Shown here: positions 17,652-25,942 of the stretch, piece by piece
Layout of the letters: each line of letters begins with the position of its first letter
Position numbering within the stretch: position 1 is the stretch's first letter
Assembly (NCBI RefSeq): GCF_003721225.1
Contig: NZ_RIZI01000178.1
Location: 1 to 34,587, forward strand
DNA from: Acidithiobacillus sulfuriphilus
GTDB lineage: Bacteria; Pseudomonadota; Gammaproteobacteria; Acidithiobacillales; Acidithiobacillaceae
DNA: 34,587 nt
Reading direction: 5' to 3'
Position numbers and translations under genes: made by a program
The notes under the pieces: generated by a model
The model's input: only the letters and a program-made list of their open reading frames with translations
Databases searched by the model: none
Told to the model about the DNA's origin: nothing

Positions 17652-18510
17652 AAAGGGGCTGCCGGCGGAGAGGGATCGGCAGCGCCCTGATCCAGGGCCC
17701 GAAGAGGCCGCTCGTTGGGTGAATGCACCGGGCAGCAATCTCGTGGGCGTCCCCACCGGATTGCTGGCGAGTGCGGCCTTTCACGAGTTTCCGCTGCCTT
17801 TGCATATTGCGGGCACGCGGGAAACCCACGCCGCCCTCTTTGCCGCCTTGCAGAAGGCGGAGAGCGCCGAGGAGGCGGGGCAGCGCTTTCAGGATTACAT
17901 GGAGATGACGTTCGGGCCGCAGGCGCAAGCGCCGGAATCCCCGGCGGCGCCGCGGCGCTTCCGGGCCAATTATCTCCGTTTGCTCAAGGGCTGGGGGTAC
18001 GACAGCAACTCCCCCGAAGGAGCGGTCATGAAGGCTTGGGTCGAAAGTCGCTTTGGCATCCCGCCGACCTATCACCGGACGGTGATCCGCCGCTTTGCGG
18101 GTCCGGCGTGGATTCGGTACATGACCGACCGGATGTCTTCGCGCTTCGACAACAACAATATTCGGGTCCAACTGGATGTCCTGTACGAGTTTGCCCAGTG
18201 GGCCTTCCGCCAATTTTTTGCACCGGGACAGCGGCACTTGCGCCTTTTTCGGGGCACCAACGATTTTGCCGAGCACCCGTGGGTGCGACGGCTGGATGCA
18301 CACCATGCGGTAGTCAGGCTGAACAACCTCGTCTCCTTCACCGCTGATCGGGATATTGCCGGAGAGTTTGGCGACATCATCCTGGAAGTGCAGGTGCCCG
18401 CCGTGAAGGTCTTGTTCTTCAATGGGTTGCTTCCGCGCCACCCGCTCAAGGGCGAGGCGGAATATCTGGTCATCGGGGGCGATTATGCGGTGCGTATGGG
18501 GTATTTCTGA
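17641..18510 (+). CDS. draT: DraT, dinitrogenase-reductase ADP-ribosyltransferase
   Basis: 289 residues. Blocks NLVGVPTGLLASAAFHEFPLPLHIAGTRETHAALFAAL, NYLRLLKGWGYDSNSPEGAVMKAWVESRFGIPPTYHR and LRLFRGTNDFAEHP match DraT of Rhodospirillum rubrum. It uses NAD to ADP-ribosylate the Fe-protein arginine when ammonium rises or energy falls, shutting off nitrogenase. The NifH here has the target arginine (Arg103). The ATG overlaps the pseudo-receiver gene and has no strong ribosome site, so it probably relies on coupled translation. draG follows after 15 bases. Confidence 0.93.
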   Translation: MGSKKGLPAERDRQRPDPGPEEAARWVNAPGSNLVGVPTGLLASAAFHEFPLPLHIAGTRETHAALFAALQKAESAEEAGQRFQDYMEMTFGPQAQAPESPAAPRRFRANYLRLLKGWGYDSNSPEGAVMKAWVESRFGIPPTYHRTVIRRFAGPAWIRYMTDRMSSRFDNNNIRVQLDVLYEFAQWAFRQFFAPGQRHLRLFRGTNDFAEHPWVRRLDAHHAVVRLNNLVSFTADRDIAGEFGDIILEVQVPAVKVLFFNGLLPRHPLKGEAEYLVIGGDYAVRMGYF

Positions 18511-18525
18511 GGGGAGGGGGCGGCG

Positions 18526-19458
18526 ATGATAAGCGATGATCTGCGGGACCGGGCCCTGGGGGCCTATCTGGGCCTGGCCGTGGGCGACGCCCTGGGGGCG
18601 ACCGTGGAGTTCCGCTCTCCGCGGGAGATTCGGGAGGAGTTCGGCATCCATCGCAGCATGATCGGTGGCGGGTGGCTGCACCTGGAGGCCGGACAGGTGA
18701 CCGACGATACCCAGATGTGCCTAGCCCTGGGAGGGGGCATGATTGCCGGCGAGGACTGGAACCTGCAAAGGATCGCCGACGCCCTGGCTGCCTGGCTGCG
18801 GGGGCGCCCACCGGATGTGGGCAATACCTGCCGCCGCGGGATCCGCCGCTACCTCAATGATGGCAGCCTGGAGGGCCCGCCCTCGGACTGGGGCGCCGGC
18901 AATGGCGCCTGTGTGCGCAATCTGCCCATCGTCCTGGCGACCCTCGACGACGAGGAGGCGTTCGTTCATCATACCCTGGCGCAAGCCCGCTTTACTCACC
19001 ACCACCCTTTATCCGACGCCGGCACCCTTGCCATGGGGCACATGCTGCGCGGATTGCTGGGGGGCGCGGGATGGCTGGGGGCGCGGCAGGCGGCCTCCGC
19101 CCTCGTCGCCAAGCATCCGGCGTTCCGCTTCGACCCCTACCCGGGCCATTCCTCCGGCTATATTGTCGAGACCCTGCAGACGGTCCTGCATTATTTTTTC
19201 AACACCGACAATTTTAAGGACTGTCTGGTGGGGGTGGTCAATCAAGGGGATGACGCCGACACCACCGGCGCCCTGGCGGGTATGCTGGCGGGGGCTATGT
19301 ATGGGGTGCAGGCCATCCCCCATAGTTGGCTCAGCCGCCTGGATCCGAGGGTGCAGCGCATCATCCATGCCCAGGTGGATGCCCTATTGACGGGGCATCC
19401 GTCCCCGCAGTGGACCCAGGATGCCGGCACCCTTTGGCTACAGAGCCGGGAGGGCTGA
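18526..19458 (+). CDS. draG: DraG, ADP-ribosyl-dinitrogenase-reductase glycohydrolase
   Basis: 310 residues. GAYLGLAVGDALGATVEF near the start, TDDTQM (59-64) and NQGDDADTTGALAG (from residue 239) are the di-manganese-binding blocks of the ARH/DraG family. The enzyme removes ADP-ribose from NifH to reactivate it. In R. rubrum it is sequestered by PII-AmtB at the membrane under ammonium; no amtB or PII gene is in this window. The ribosome site GGGGAGGGGG precedes the ATG. It forms a pair with draT. Confidence 0.95.
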   Translation: MISDDLRDRALGAYLGLAVGDALGATVEFRSPREIREEFGIHRSMIGGGWLHLEAGQVTDDTQMCLALGGGMIAGEDWNLQRIADALAAWLRGRPPDVGNTCRRGIRRYLNDGSLEGPPSDWGAGNGACVRNLPIVLATLDDEEAFVHHTLAQARFTHHHPLSDAGTLAMGHMLRGLLGGAGWLGARQAASALVAKHPAFRFDPYPGHSSGYIVETLQTVLHYFFNTDNFKDCLVGVVNQGDDADTTGALAGMLAGAMYGVQAIPHSWLSRLDPRVQRIIHAQVDALLTGHPSPQWTQDAGTLWLQSREG

Positions 19459-19461
19459 AAG

Positions 19462-19938
19462 ATGGCCAGCATCATTTTTTATGAAAAGCCGGGTTGCCGC
19501 AACAACGCGCGCCAGAAAGACCTGCTGCGCGCTGCCGGCCATACCCTGGAGGTACGGGATTTATTGAGCGAGGCGTGGTCTGCGGAGACGCTACGCCCCT
19601 TCTTCGGAAATCGGGCGGTGGCCGAGTGGTTCAATCGCGCGGCACCGCGGGTGAAATCGGGCGAGGTGATTCCCGAAGCGCTGGATGCCGGGCAGGCGGT
19701 GGCCTTGATGATCGCGGATCCCCTGCTGATTCGCCGCCCGCTGATGGAAAGCGGGGGTCGGCGCATGGCCGGTTTCGAGCCTGAAGGGGTGAAGATGTGG
19801 ATTCCCTTATCTGTTGCGGGCTATCCTGAAATCGGGATGACGGCCCCCGAAAGTTGCCGGCGCCCGTCACCCTGCCCGTTTCCCGATCAGCAAATGGGGA
19901 TGAGCGCCGACCAACCCCCAGTGCCCACACCCGCATGA
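19462..19938 (+). CDS. nifO: NifO, ArsC/Spx-fold nitrogenase-associated protein
   Basis: 158 residues. The opening IIFYEKPGCRNNARQKDLLRAAGHTLEVRDLL is the ArsC-like thioredoxin fold with a single early Cys. FFGNRAVAEWFNRAAPRVKSGEVIPE and LIADPLLIRRPL-type blocks (here MIADPLLIRRPLME) mark the nitrogenase-associated subfamily. Azotobacter NifO affects the balance between nitrate and molybdenum use. The C-terminal tail after GYPEIGM is proline-rich and longer than usual. GGAGGG precedes the start; the gene is three bases after draG and 30 before nifA. Confidence 0.88.
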   Translation: MASIIFYEKPGCRNNARQKDLLRAAGHTLEVRDLLSEAWSAETLRPFFGNRAVAEWFNRAAPRVKSGEVIPEALDAGQAVALMIADPLLIRRPLMESGGRRMAGFEPEGVKMWIPLSVAGYPEIGMTAPESCRRPSPCPFPDQQMGMSADQPPVPTPA

Positions 19939-19968
19939 TCCGGGCTGGACCGCCGCGAGGAATTTGCC

Positions 19969-21591
19969 ATGAAAGATCACCTGACGCCCAATCATTATCT
20001 GGAACTGACTACGGTATACGAAGTCAGCAAGGTGCTCAGTTCTTCCCTGGATCTGGAACACACCCTCAATGATGTGTTGAAAACCTTGGGCAACCATTTG
20101 CGCATGTACCCCGCCATGATCATCTTGCGCACGGACGACAGCCATGTCGGCGTAATGGCCGCGACGGGCCTGTCCGCCGAGGAGATCGAGCGCGGCCGCT
20201 ATCACCTGGGCGAGGGAATGGTCGGCAAGATCATGCGGGCGGGTATGCCCGTGGTGATCCCTGACATCGCCGAAGAGCCCGCTTTTCTCAACCGCGCCGC
20301 CGGTCTTGATGCCACCCAACAATTGCACGCCTTCGTCGGCGTGCCCATCAAGGTGGGCTATGACTGCATCGGGGTCCTGGCCATCTATCGGACGGAAAAG
20401 CATAAAGGAACGAGTTTCCGTTCCGATGTCCGCCTGCTGCAAATGGTGGCCAATCTTATCGGCCAGACCGTCACCATGCACCAGGGGGTGACGGCCGAGC
20501 GCAACCGCCTCCTGCAGGAGAAGCACCGCCTGCAGAAGGAATTGCAGAAGCGTTACAGCATCGACAACGTCATCGGCAACAGCAGGGGCATGCAGGCCGT
20601 GTTCGCGGATGTGCATCAGGCGGCGCCCGGCAAGGCCACCATCCTCCTGCGCGGCGAATCGGGGACCGGCAAGGAGGTCATCGCCCGGGCCATCCATTAC
20701 CTCAGTCCCCGCCGCGACAAGGCGTTCATCAAGCTCAATTGTGCTGCTCTTCCGGAGAGCATCCTCGAATCGGAACTCTTCGGCCATGAACGCGGGGCTT
20801 TCACCGGGGCGACCCAGGAGCGCAAGGGCCGCTTTGAGCTGGCCGACGGTGGTACCCTCTTCCTGGACGAGATCGGCGATATCTCCCCTGCTTTCCAGGC
20901 AAAACTGCTGCGCGTGCTGCAGGAACGGGAATTTGAGCGGGTGGGCGGCAACCAGACGCGGCGCGTGGATGTCCGCATCATTACCGCCACCAACCGCAAT
21001 CTGGAAGAAGCGGTGAGCAAAGGCGAGTTCCGCGCCGATCTCTACTATCGGATCAACGTGGTGAGCATCTTCCTGCCGCCCTTGCGCGAGCGGCGCGAGG
21101 ATATCCCCGCCCTGGTGGAATATTTTCTTTCCCGTTTCAACAAGGACAACGAGCGTCGCCTGCATGTCTCGCCGGAAGCCATGAGCACCTTGATGGATTG
21201 CTTCTGGCCGGGCAATGTCCGTGAACTGGAAAACTGCATCGAACGCACTGCCACCATGCTCCGCGGTGACTTCATTCGCCAGATTGATATCCCCTGCCAA
21301 CGGAACCAGTGCTTATCCATGTCGCTGCGGCCCCTGGCAGGGGGGCATCCCATCGTAACCATGGCGGTCCTTGCCCGGCCCTCCCTGCCGGCTCCGGCCG
21401 AGGGGGCGACCTACGCATCTCCCCCGGAGAGACTGGATGATACCGACGGGCTCTCCGAGCGGGAGCAACTGGTTCAGGCCATGGAGCGTTGCGGTTGGGT
21501 CCAGGCCAAGGCAGCTCGCCTGCTCGGCACCACTACCCGGAAGCTGGGCTATGCGCTCAAGAAACATGGGATAGAGGTCAAGCGTCTGTAA
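19969..21591 (+). CDS. nifA: NifA, sigma-54 activator of nif genes, oxygen-sensitive class
   Basis: 540 residues. An N-terminal GAF domain spans about 20-180. The AAA+ domain has Walker A GESGTGKE (229-236), GAFTGA (276-281) and Walker B-type TLFLDEIGD. The C-terminal helix-turn-helix is within AMERCGWVQAKAARLLGTTTRKLGYALKKHGI. Cysteines C411, C423, C443 and C448 form Cys-X11-Cys-X19-Cys-X4-Cys across the end of the AAA+ domain and the linker. This is the motif of oxygen-sensitive rhizobial-type NifA that need no NifL; no nifL is found here. GAGGAATTT precedes the ATG. It is the last gene of the draT operon. Confidence 0.97.
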   Translation: MKDHLTPNHYLELTTVYEVSKVLSSSLDLEHTLNDVLKTLGNHLRMYPAMIILRTDDSHVGVMAATGLSAEEIERGRYHLGEGMVGKIMRAGMPVVIPDIAEEPAFLNRAAGLDATQQLHAFVGVPIKVGYDCIGVLAIYRTEKHKGTSFRSDVRLLQMVANLIGQTVTMHQGVTAERNRLLQEKHRLQKELQKRYSIDNVIGNSRGMQAVFADVHQAAPGKATILLRGESGTGKEVIARAIHYLSPRRDKAFIKLNCAALPESILESELFGHERGAFTGATQERKGRFELADGGTLFLDEIGDISPAFQAKLLRVLQEREFERVGGNQTRRVDVRIITATNRNLEEAVSKGEFRADLYYRINVVSIFLPPLRERREDIPALVEYFLSRFNKDNERRLHVSPEAMSTLMDCFWPGNVRELENCIERTATMLRGDFIRQIDIPCQRNQCLSMSLRPLAGGHPIVTMAVLARPSLPAPAEGATYASPPERLDDTDGLSEREQLVQAMERCGWVQAKAARLLGTTTRKLGYALKKHGIEVKRL

Positions 21592-21692
21592 GGTCTTTGG
21601 AACACTTTTCACTTTACGGGCGTGGTGCTTCCTGCAGCGCCCGGTTGCGCAATGGCGGCCTTTGGCAAGGCCCGCAGCCTTCCATCACTTTT

Positions 21693-21708
21693 TGTCCGTT
21701 TCGCGACA
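21693..21708. promoter_or_regulatory. NifA upstream activator site 1 of nifB
   Basis: Perfect TGT-N10-ACA (TGTCCGTTTCGCGACA), centre about 126 bases upstream of the predicted nifB transcription start. Confidence 0.85.
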
Positions 21709-21734
21709 AATTTCGACAAGCTCCCCGATCTCCA

Positions 21735-21750
21735 TGTAGTTTTGCCGACA
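21735..21750. promoter_or_regulatory. NifA upstream activator site 2 of nifB
   Basis: Perfect TGT-N10-ACA (TGTAGTTTTGCCGACA), centre about 84 bases upstream of the predicted start and 42 bases (four helical turns) from the first site, so both can lie on the same DNA face. Confidence 0.85.
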
Positions 21751-21800
21751 AAATTCCTTAACTTCTTTCTATCTTATTGAATATAAAAGATGAACAAGCA

Positions 21801-21816
21801 TGGCATCGGTTTTGCT
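21801..21816 (+). promoter_or_regulatory. Sigma-54 (-24/-12) promoter of nifB
   Basis: TGGCATCGGTTTTGCT matches the consensus with GG and GC ten bases apart and the T-rich -15 region favoured by NifA promoters. Predicted start near 21827, leaving a leader of about 90 bases before the nifB ATG. Confidence 0.9.
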
Positions 21817-21918
21817 ATATAGACTGCGAGCGGTCGGCTTCGTCGGAGCAAGCAGATACATCCATGAGGCGCGCGTAATTCCATCGTCAACTGGACAACA
21901 GTGTGGAGGAGTACGCCC

Positions 21919-23484
21919 ATGGCATCCCCGATTATTTCCCTATCCAGCATTGCCACCCCCGGCGGGGCCAAGCTGGATGAGATCATGCAACAGAAGGCCG
22001 AACACCAGGGTTGCGGTACGAGTGGCGGTTCGGGCAAGGCGAGTTGCGGTTCCGGCGCCGGACAGGGCGACCTTTCTCCCGAGGTCTGGGAAAAGGTCAA
22101 GAACCATCCTTGCTACAGCGAAGAGGCCCATCATCACTACGCACGCATGCACGTCGCCGTGGCACCGGCCTGCAACATTCAATGCAACTACTGCAACCGC
22201 AAATACGATTGCGCCAACGAGAGCCGTCCCGGGGTCGTCAGCGAGAAGCTCACTCCCGAGCAGGCCGCCAAGAAGGTGTTGGCGGTGGCTTCCACCATTC
22301 CCCAGATGACCGTGCTGGGTATTGCCGGCCCCGGCGATCCGCTGGCCAATCCCGAAAAGACCTTCAAGACCTTCGAGCTGATCGCCAAAACGGCGCCGGA
22401 CATCAAACTCTGCCTCTCCACCAACGGGCTGATGCTCCCGGATCATGTGGACACCATCCAGAGCTTCAATGTGGACCACGTTACCATCACCATCAACATG
22501 GTGGACCCGGATATCGGGGCGCAGATCTATCCCTGGATCTTCTACAAAAACAAGCGCTACAAGGGCCGGGAGGCGGCGCAGATCCTCAGCGAGCGGCAGT
22601 TGCAAGGGCTGGAGATGCTCACCGAGCGCGGCATTCTGTGCAAGGTGAACTCGGTCATGATCCCCGGCATCAATGACCAGCACCTCGTCGAGGTCAATCG
22701 CGCCGTCAAGAGTCGTGGCGCCTTCCTGCACAACATCATGCCGCTCATTTCCGCGCCCGAGCATGGCACCGTGTTCGGGCTCAACGGCCAGCGCGGCCCC
22801 TCGGCGCAGGAACTGAAGGCCCTGCAGGATAGCTGCGAGGGGGAAATGAACATGATGCGTCATTGTCGCCAGTGCCGCGCCGATGCGGTGGGACTCCTGG
22901 GCGAGGATCGTTCGGCCGAGTTCACCACCGAGAACGTCATGGCCATGGAAGTGGAATACGACCTCGAATCGCGCCAGGCCTACCAGGCGGTGGTCGAGCA
23001 GGAACGCCAAGCCAAGTCTGCGGCCAAGCAGGCGGAACTGGAGACCATGGCCGGCGAGCAGTCCGACGTCAAGATCCTGGTCGCTGTGGCCACCAAGGGC
23101 AGCGGGCGGATCAACGAGCATTTCGGACACGCCACGGAGTTCCAGATCTACGAGGCCAGCACGGCGGGAGCGAAGTTCGTCGGGCACCGGCGGGTGGATC
23201 TCTATTGTCAGGGCGGGTACGGCGAGGAAGAGGCCCTGGAATCCACCATCATCCGTGCCATCAACGATTGCGCGGCGGTCTTCGTCGCCAAGATCGGCGG
23301 CTGTCCCAAGGCATCACTGCAAGGGGCGGGTATCGACGCGGTGGACCGCTACGCCTTCGAGTACATCGAACAATCCGTCATCGCCTATTACCGGGATTAC
23401 CTGGAACAGATCCGTAGCGGCGCCATCGTCCATGGCCAGCGCGGAGATGCGGAGATCCGTCAGGGGGCATACGTCGCCGCCTGA
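21919..23484 (+). CDS. nifB: NifB, radical-SAM FeMo-cofactor core synthase
   Basis: 521 residues. The radical-SAM cluster motif is C85-X3-C89-X2-C92 (CNIQCNYC), followed by [23 protein letters not shown], typical of NifB. The C-terminal domain from about residue 384 ([29 protein letters not shown]) is NifX-like, so this is the long, fused form. NifB makes NifB-co, the Fe8S9C core of FeMo-co, from [4Fe-4S] units and SAM. ATG 21919 has GGAGGAG nearby; the GTG at 21901 lies before it. It heads the 15-gene plus-strand operon. Confidence 0.97.
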   Translation: MASPIISLSSIATPGGAKLDEIMQQKAEHQGCGTSGGSGKASCGSGAGQGDLSPEVWEKVKNHPCYSEEAHHHYARMHVAVAPACNIQCNYCNRKYDCANESRPGVVSEKLTPEQAAKKVLAVASTIPQMTVLGIAGPGDPLANPEKTFKTFELIAKTAPDIKLCLSTNGLMLPDHVDTIQSFNVDHVTITINMVDPDIGAQIYPWIFYKNKRYKGREAAQILSERQLQGLEMLTERGILCKVNSVMIPGINDQHLVEVNRAVKSRGAFLHNIMPLISAPEHGTVFGLNGQRGPSAQELKALQDSCEGEMNMMRHCRQCRADAVGLLGEDRSAEFTTENVMAMEVEYDLESRQAYQAVVEQERQAKSAAKQAELETMAGEQSDVKILVAVATKGSGRINEHFGHATEFQIYEASTAGAKFVGHRRVDLYCQGGYGEEEALESTIIRAINDCAAVFVAKIGGCPKASLQGAGIDAVDRYAFEYIEQSVIAYYRDYLEQIRSGAIVHGQRGDAEIRQGAYVAA

Positions 23485-23490
23485 AACCAC

Positions 23491-23509
23491 GGGGGAGGGT
23501 GTCTCCCCC
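23491..23509 (+). other. Stem-loop between nifB and fdxN
   Basis: Perfect seven-base stem, 23491-23497 (GGGGGAG) and 23503-23509 (CTCCCCC), with a five-base loop, starting six bases after the nifB stop. No T-run follows, so it is more likely a 3'-stabilising or processing site than a terminator. It separates nifB from the downstream genes, which may be needed in different amounts. Confidence 0.6.
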
Positions 23510-23534
23510 TTCACCACCAGCAAGGAGATGCATC

Positions 23535-23753
23535 ATGGCTTATAAAATTATCGCTTCCCAATGCACCGGCTGTTCGGCCTGCGAACCGGAATGCCCGAAT
23601 ATGGCCATTTCGGAAAAGAACGGCACCTTCGTCATCGACCCCGCCAAGTGCACGGAGTGCATCAACTACTTCGACGAGCCGCAATGCGTGGCCGTCTGCC
23701 CGGTGGACGATACCTGCGTCATCGACAACCACTACCCCCGCTACAGCGCCTAG
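23535..23753 (+). CDS. fdxN: FdxN-type 2 x [4Fe-4S] ferredoxin
   Basis: 72 residues. Ligands are C10-X2-C13-X2-C16-X3-C20 and C39-X2-C42-X8-C51-X3-C55, the eight-residue insert being typical of Allochromatium-like and nif FdxN ferredoxins. It is encoded directly after nifB, and in Azotobacter FdxN supports NifB-co formation by NifB. AAGGAG lies before the ATG. An additional Cys61 is present. Confidence 0.92.
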   Translation: MAYKIIASQCTGCSACEPECPNMAISEKNGTFVIDPAKCTECINYFDEPQCVAVCPVDDTCVIDNHYPRYSA

Positions 23754-23762
23754 GAGGATGGC

Positions 23763-24098
23763 ATGAACGTAACCTTTACCCCCCAGGCGGAGCGCTTCAT
23801 CCAGCGCATGATCACCTTCAATGGCGGTGGTAGTGAGAGCGGTTTTCGCTTGGCCGTCGCGCCTGGCGGTTGCTCCGGGCTTTCCTACGACTTCAGCGTG
23901 GTGAACGCGCCGGAGCCTGGCGATTACTCCCTGGAAAGCAATGGCATCAAGGTTTTTGTGGCGCATGGGAGCCTGATGTTTCTGGATGGCGTTGTCGTGG
24001 ATTGCGAGGACAGCCTCATCAATACCGGTCTGGTCTTCAAGAATCCCAACGCTGCATCCAGTTGCGGCTGCGGGACGTCATTCTCACCAAAGGACTAG
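23763..24098 (+). CDS. IscA/HesB-family A-type Fe-S carrier
   Basis: 111 residues. The three conserved cysteines of the family are at C37 (PGGCSGLSYDF) and C101/C103 (SSCGCGTSF). A-type carriers accept or transfer [2Fe-2S] or [4Fe-4S] clusters. With NifS in the same operon and no NifU in the window, it may help cluster delivery to NifB or nitrogenase. AGGAGG overlaps the fdxN stop region and sets the ATG at 23763. Confidence 0.9.
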   Translation: MNVTFTPQAERFIQRMITFNGGGSESGFRLAVAPGGCSGLSYDFSVVNAPEPGDYSLESNGIKVFVAHGSLMFLDGVVVDCEDSLINTGLVFKNPNAASSCGCGTSFSPKD

Positions 24099-24125
24099 CC
24101 TGAGCGTCCGGGGAAGGAGGGTGCC

Positions 24126-24356
24126 ATGGAAACCTGGGTCATACATCATAGCAGCGCGACCATTCACCGCTGTGCCGTGAACGCGGCAGAACTTCCCTTG
24201 CACGTCGGGAGCATGGACTTCCGGGGTACCGAGGTGTTCTCTCATCTCCAGGGCAAAGAACAACGCCGGGTTTCCCGTACCTATACCAGTTACGTCTGGT
24301 GTCCTGAATGCGAGGCCGCGATGGCGGCGGGTGGGCAGCGCCGGGGTGCCCCATGA
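24126..24356 (+). CDS. Small CxxC protein of unknown function in the nifB operon
   Basis: 76 residues, not recognised. AAGGAGG lies seven bases before the ATG and the stop overlaps the next start (ATGA), so it is a genuine gene. The sequence has a beta-like N-half (VIHHSSATIHRCAVNAAELPLHVG) and a late WCPEC motif, a possible half of a metal or disulfide site with Cys16. There is no signal peptide. Its constant position between iron-sulfur genes suggests an accessory role in cluster handling; this is inference. Confidence 0.72.
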   Translation: METWVIHHSSATIHRCAVNAAELPLHVGSMDFRGTEVFSHLQGKEQRRVSRTYTSYVWCPECEAAMAAGGQRRGAP

Positions 24357-24865
24357 GTGAGATCTGGGAGGAGGATTGGCTGAATCGCCGGTATTACGGC
24401 GATTCGCTGCCCGCAGCCGCGGAGCGCGAGTTGCATCTGGCGGCACGGGCCTATGGGCAGGACGAGCGGGCCGAGGAGCATCTGCATTCGGCCATCGCCA
24501 TCGCCCCGGACCATCTGGCTGTCCACCTGGGTCTGTACAAGTTCTATTTCTACAAGGGGCGGCTCCGGGAAGCCGTGGCCACCGCCCGCATCTGCCTGCA
24601 GCGCAGCGCGGCGGAGCTGGGGTTGGATCCGGACTGGCGCCGGGTGCGCCCCGGCGATGCCCAGTTCGGCAGCTTCGATGCCGCCCGCGCCCGCTTTTAT
24701 ATGTTCGTGCTCAAGGCCTACGGGTACATCCAGCTCCGTCTCGGACGCCTGGAGGAAGGCAGCATGGTCTTGGCAAAGCTGCTGGAACTGGATCCGGGCG
24801 ACAAGATTCAGGCCAGGGTCTTGCTGGACGTGGTGCAGCGCGGAGGGGAGGACGATGATGACTGA
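24353..24865 (+). CDS. TPR-repeat protein in the nifB operon
   Basis: 170 residues, helical. EEHLHSAIAIAPDHLAVHLGLYKFYFYKGRLREAVATARICLQ and YMFVLKAYGYIQLRLGRLEEGSMVLAKLLELDPGD are two to three tetratricopeptide repeats; the tail is acidic (GGEDDDD). TPR proteins are adaptors. The start overlaps the preceding stop by four bases and its end overlaps the LRV gene by 11 bases. Similar small TPR proteins occur in nif operons of other proteobacteria. Its partner is unknown. Confidence 0.82.
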   Translation: MSEIWEEDWLNRRYYGDSLPAAAERELHLAARAYGQDERAEEHLHSAIAIAPDHLAVHLGLYKFYFYKGRLREAVATARICLQRSAAELGLDPDWRRVRPGDAQFGSFDAARARFYMFVLKAYGYIQLRLGRLEEGSMVLAKLLELDPGDKIQARVLLDVVQRGGEDDDD

Positions 24866-25643
24866 CCCGGACCAGGCCATCGACTGGCAAGGCGGCGCGA
24901 TCAGTTGCAGCGGCTGCCCCCACGACCCCCGCCCCGCCGGCCGCTGCCAACCGCTGCATGCCTGTGTCCTGGATCGTTACGCCAAGCGGGTGGATCGCTT
25001 CTTTCGCTGGAACCCCCAGGTCGCCAAGGACTATCTGCAGCATCCTTATTTTGAAGTGCGCGCCTGCGCGGCCCGCTACGCCGATATCTTCCACCTGCCC
25101 CCGCTGATGGACGATCCCGATGAAACGGTGCGCTGGTCGGTGGCGCAGCGGCTCCCCCATCGCCATTTGCTGCGGATGATCCATGATCCCCACCGCGAAG
25201 TGCGGATCCGCGTAGCCAGTCGCCTGGGGGAGCGCGATTTGCCAGCCATGATGAACGACCCGGATTACTATGTGCGCCTGGTGGTGGCACGGCGGTTGCC
25301 CGTGTCTTTTTTGCCGTTGATGATGGCGGATGCGGATGTCGAGGTGCGGCGCGCAGTGGCCCTGCGGATCGCCCCGGAGTGGCTGGGACGGATGCTCGCG
25401 GATAGCGACTCCGGCGTGCGCATGGAGGTGGTGTTGCGCCTCCCCGCCGCAGCCCTCCCGGCCCTGGCCCGGGATCCCGATTGGCGTATCCGTTATGAGG
25501 TGGCGGCGCGGGGGAGCCGGGAGGCGCTCCTGCCGCTTCTGGAGGATGGCGATGCGGAGGTGCGCAGCCTCGCCTGGGAACGCTTGGGTGGGAGCGCGCC
25601 ATTCCGGGATGCGCAGCAAGGGGAGGAACGGATATGGGAATGA
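24855..25643 (+). CDS. LRV (leucine-rich repeat variant) [4Fe-4S] protein
   Basis: 262 residues. A cysteine cluster C18-X2-C21-X9-C31-X5-C37 (CSGCPHDP...CQPLHAC) is followed by about seven 24-residue repeats of the form DPDxxVRxxVAxRLPxxxLxxMM (DPDETVRWSVAQRLP, DPHREVRIRVASRLG, NDPDYYVRLVVARRLP and so on). The same layout, an N-terminal [4Fe-4S] cluster on an LRV solenoid, is known from Azotobacter vinelandii near nif genes. The biochemical function is unknown. Two adjacent ATGs (24855, 24858) follow GGAGGGGAGG; either may be used. It overlaps both neighbours. Confidence 0.88.
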   Translation: MMTDPDQAIDWQGGAISCSGCPHDPRPAGRCQPLHACVLDRYAKRVDRFFRWNPQVAKDYLQHPYFEVRACAARYADIFHLPPLMDDPDETVRWSVAQRLPHRHLLRMIHDPHREVRIRVASRLGERDLPAMMNDPDYYVRLVVARRLPVSFLPLMMADADVEVRRAVALRIAPEWLGRMLADSDSGVRMEVVLRLPAAALPALARDPDWRIRYEVAARGSREALLPLLEDGDAEVRSLAWERLGGSAPFRDAQQGEERIWE

Positions 25644-25942
25644 GCCGCGACAGCGATGTGGTGGAATTGAGCGGATCGCCGATCTTTGCCTATGGCGACA
25701 AGGTGCGCTCGCGCAAGCATGTGCGCAACGATGGCACCTTCCCGGGTAAGGAAATCGGTGAAGTGCTCGTGCAAAAGGGCGACGTCGGTTATGTGGCCAG
25801 CATCGGTACTTTTCTTCAGCAGTTTTATATCTACGGCATCGACTTCTACGAGCGCGGCTATATGGTCGGCATGAAAGGCCGCGAACTGGAGTCGGTGGAA
25901 GAAGACGACGATGCCGATGTCGTCGGGGAGGAAACGCCATGA
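25634..25942 (+). CDS. nifZ: NifZ, P-cluster maturation factor
   Basis: 102 residues. The block YGDKVRSRKHVRNDGTFPGKEIGEVLVQKGDVGYVASIGTFLQQFYIYGIDFYERGYMVGMKGRELE is the NifZ domain. In Azotobacter NifZ helps form the second P-cluster of NifDK. It overlaps the LRV gene by ten bases and the next gene by four. The C-terminus is strongly acidic. Confidence 0.93.
   Translation: MGMSRDSDVVELSGSPIFAYGDKVRSRKHVRNDGTFPGKEIGEVLVQKGDVGYVASIGTFLQQFYIYGIDFYERGYMVGMKGRELESVEEDDDADVVGEETP

Larger units (their letters stand above)
21592..21918 (+). other. nifA-nifB intergenic regulatory region
   Basis: 327 bases without a gene. It holds two NifA sites and the nifB sigma-54 promoter, listed separately. 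A GC-rich hairpin around 21650-21680 (GGCCTT/AAGGCC core) follows nifA and may end its transcript, but lacks a T-run. The stretch 21755-21800 is A+T-rich and may allow DNA bending by IHF. Confidence 0.55.

Noticed and set aside
17434..18681. 415-residue minus-strand open frame
   Set aside because: Antisense to draT and the start of draG; arginine- and proline-rich shadow.
19867..21300. 477-residue minus-strand open frame
   Set aside because: Antisense to nifA; no recognisable motif.
21940..23187. 415-residue minus-strand open frame
   Set aside because: Antisense to nifB; shadow of a GC-rich gene.
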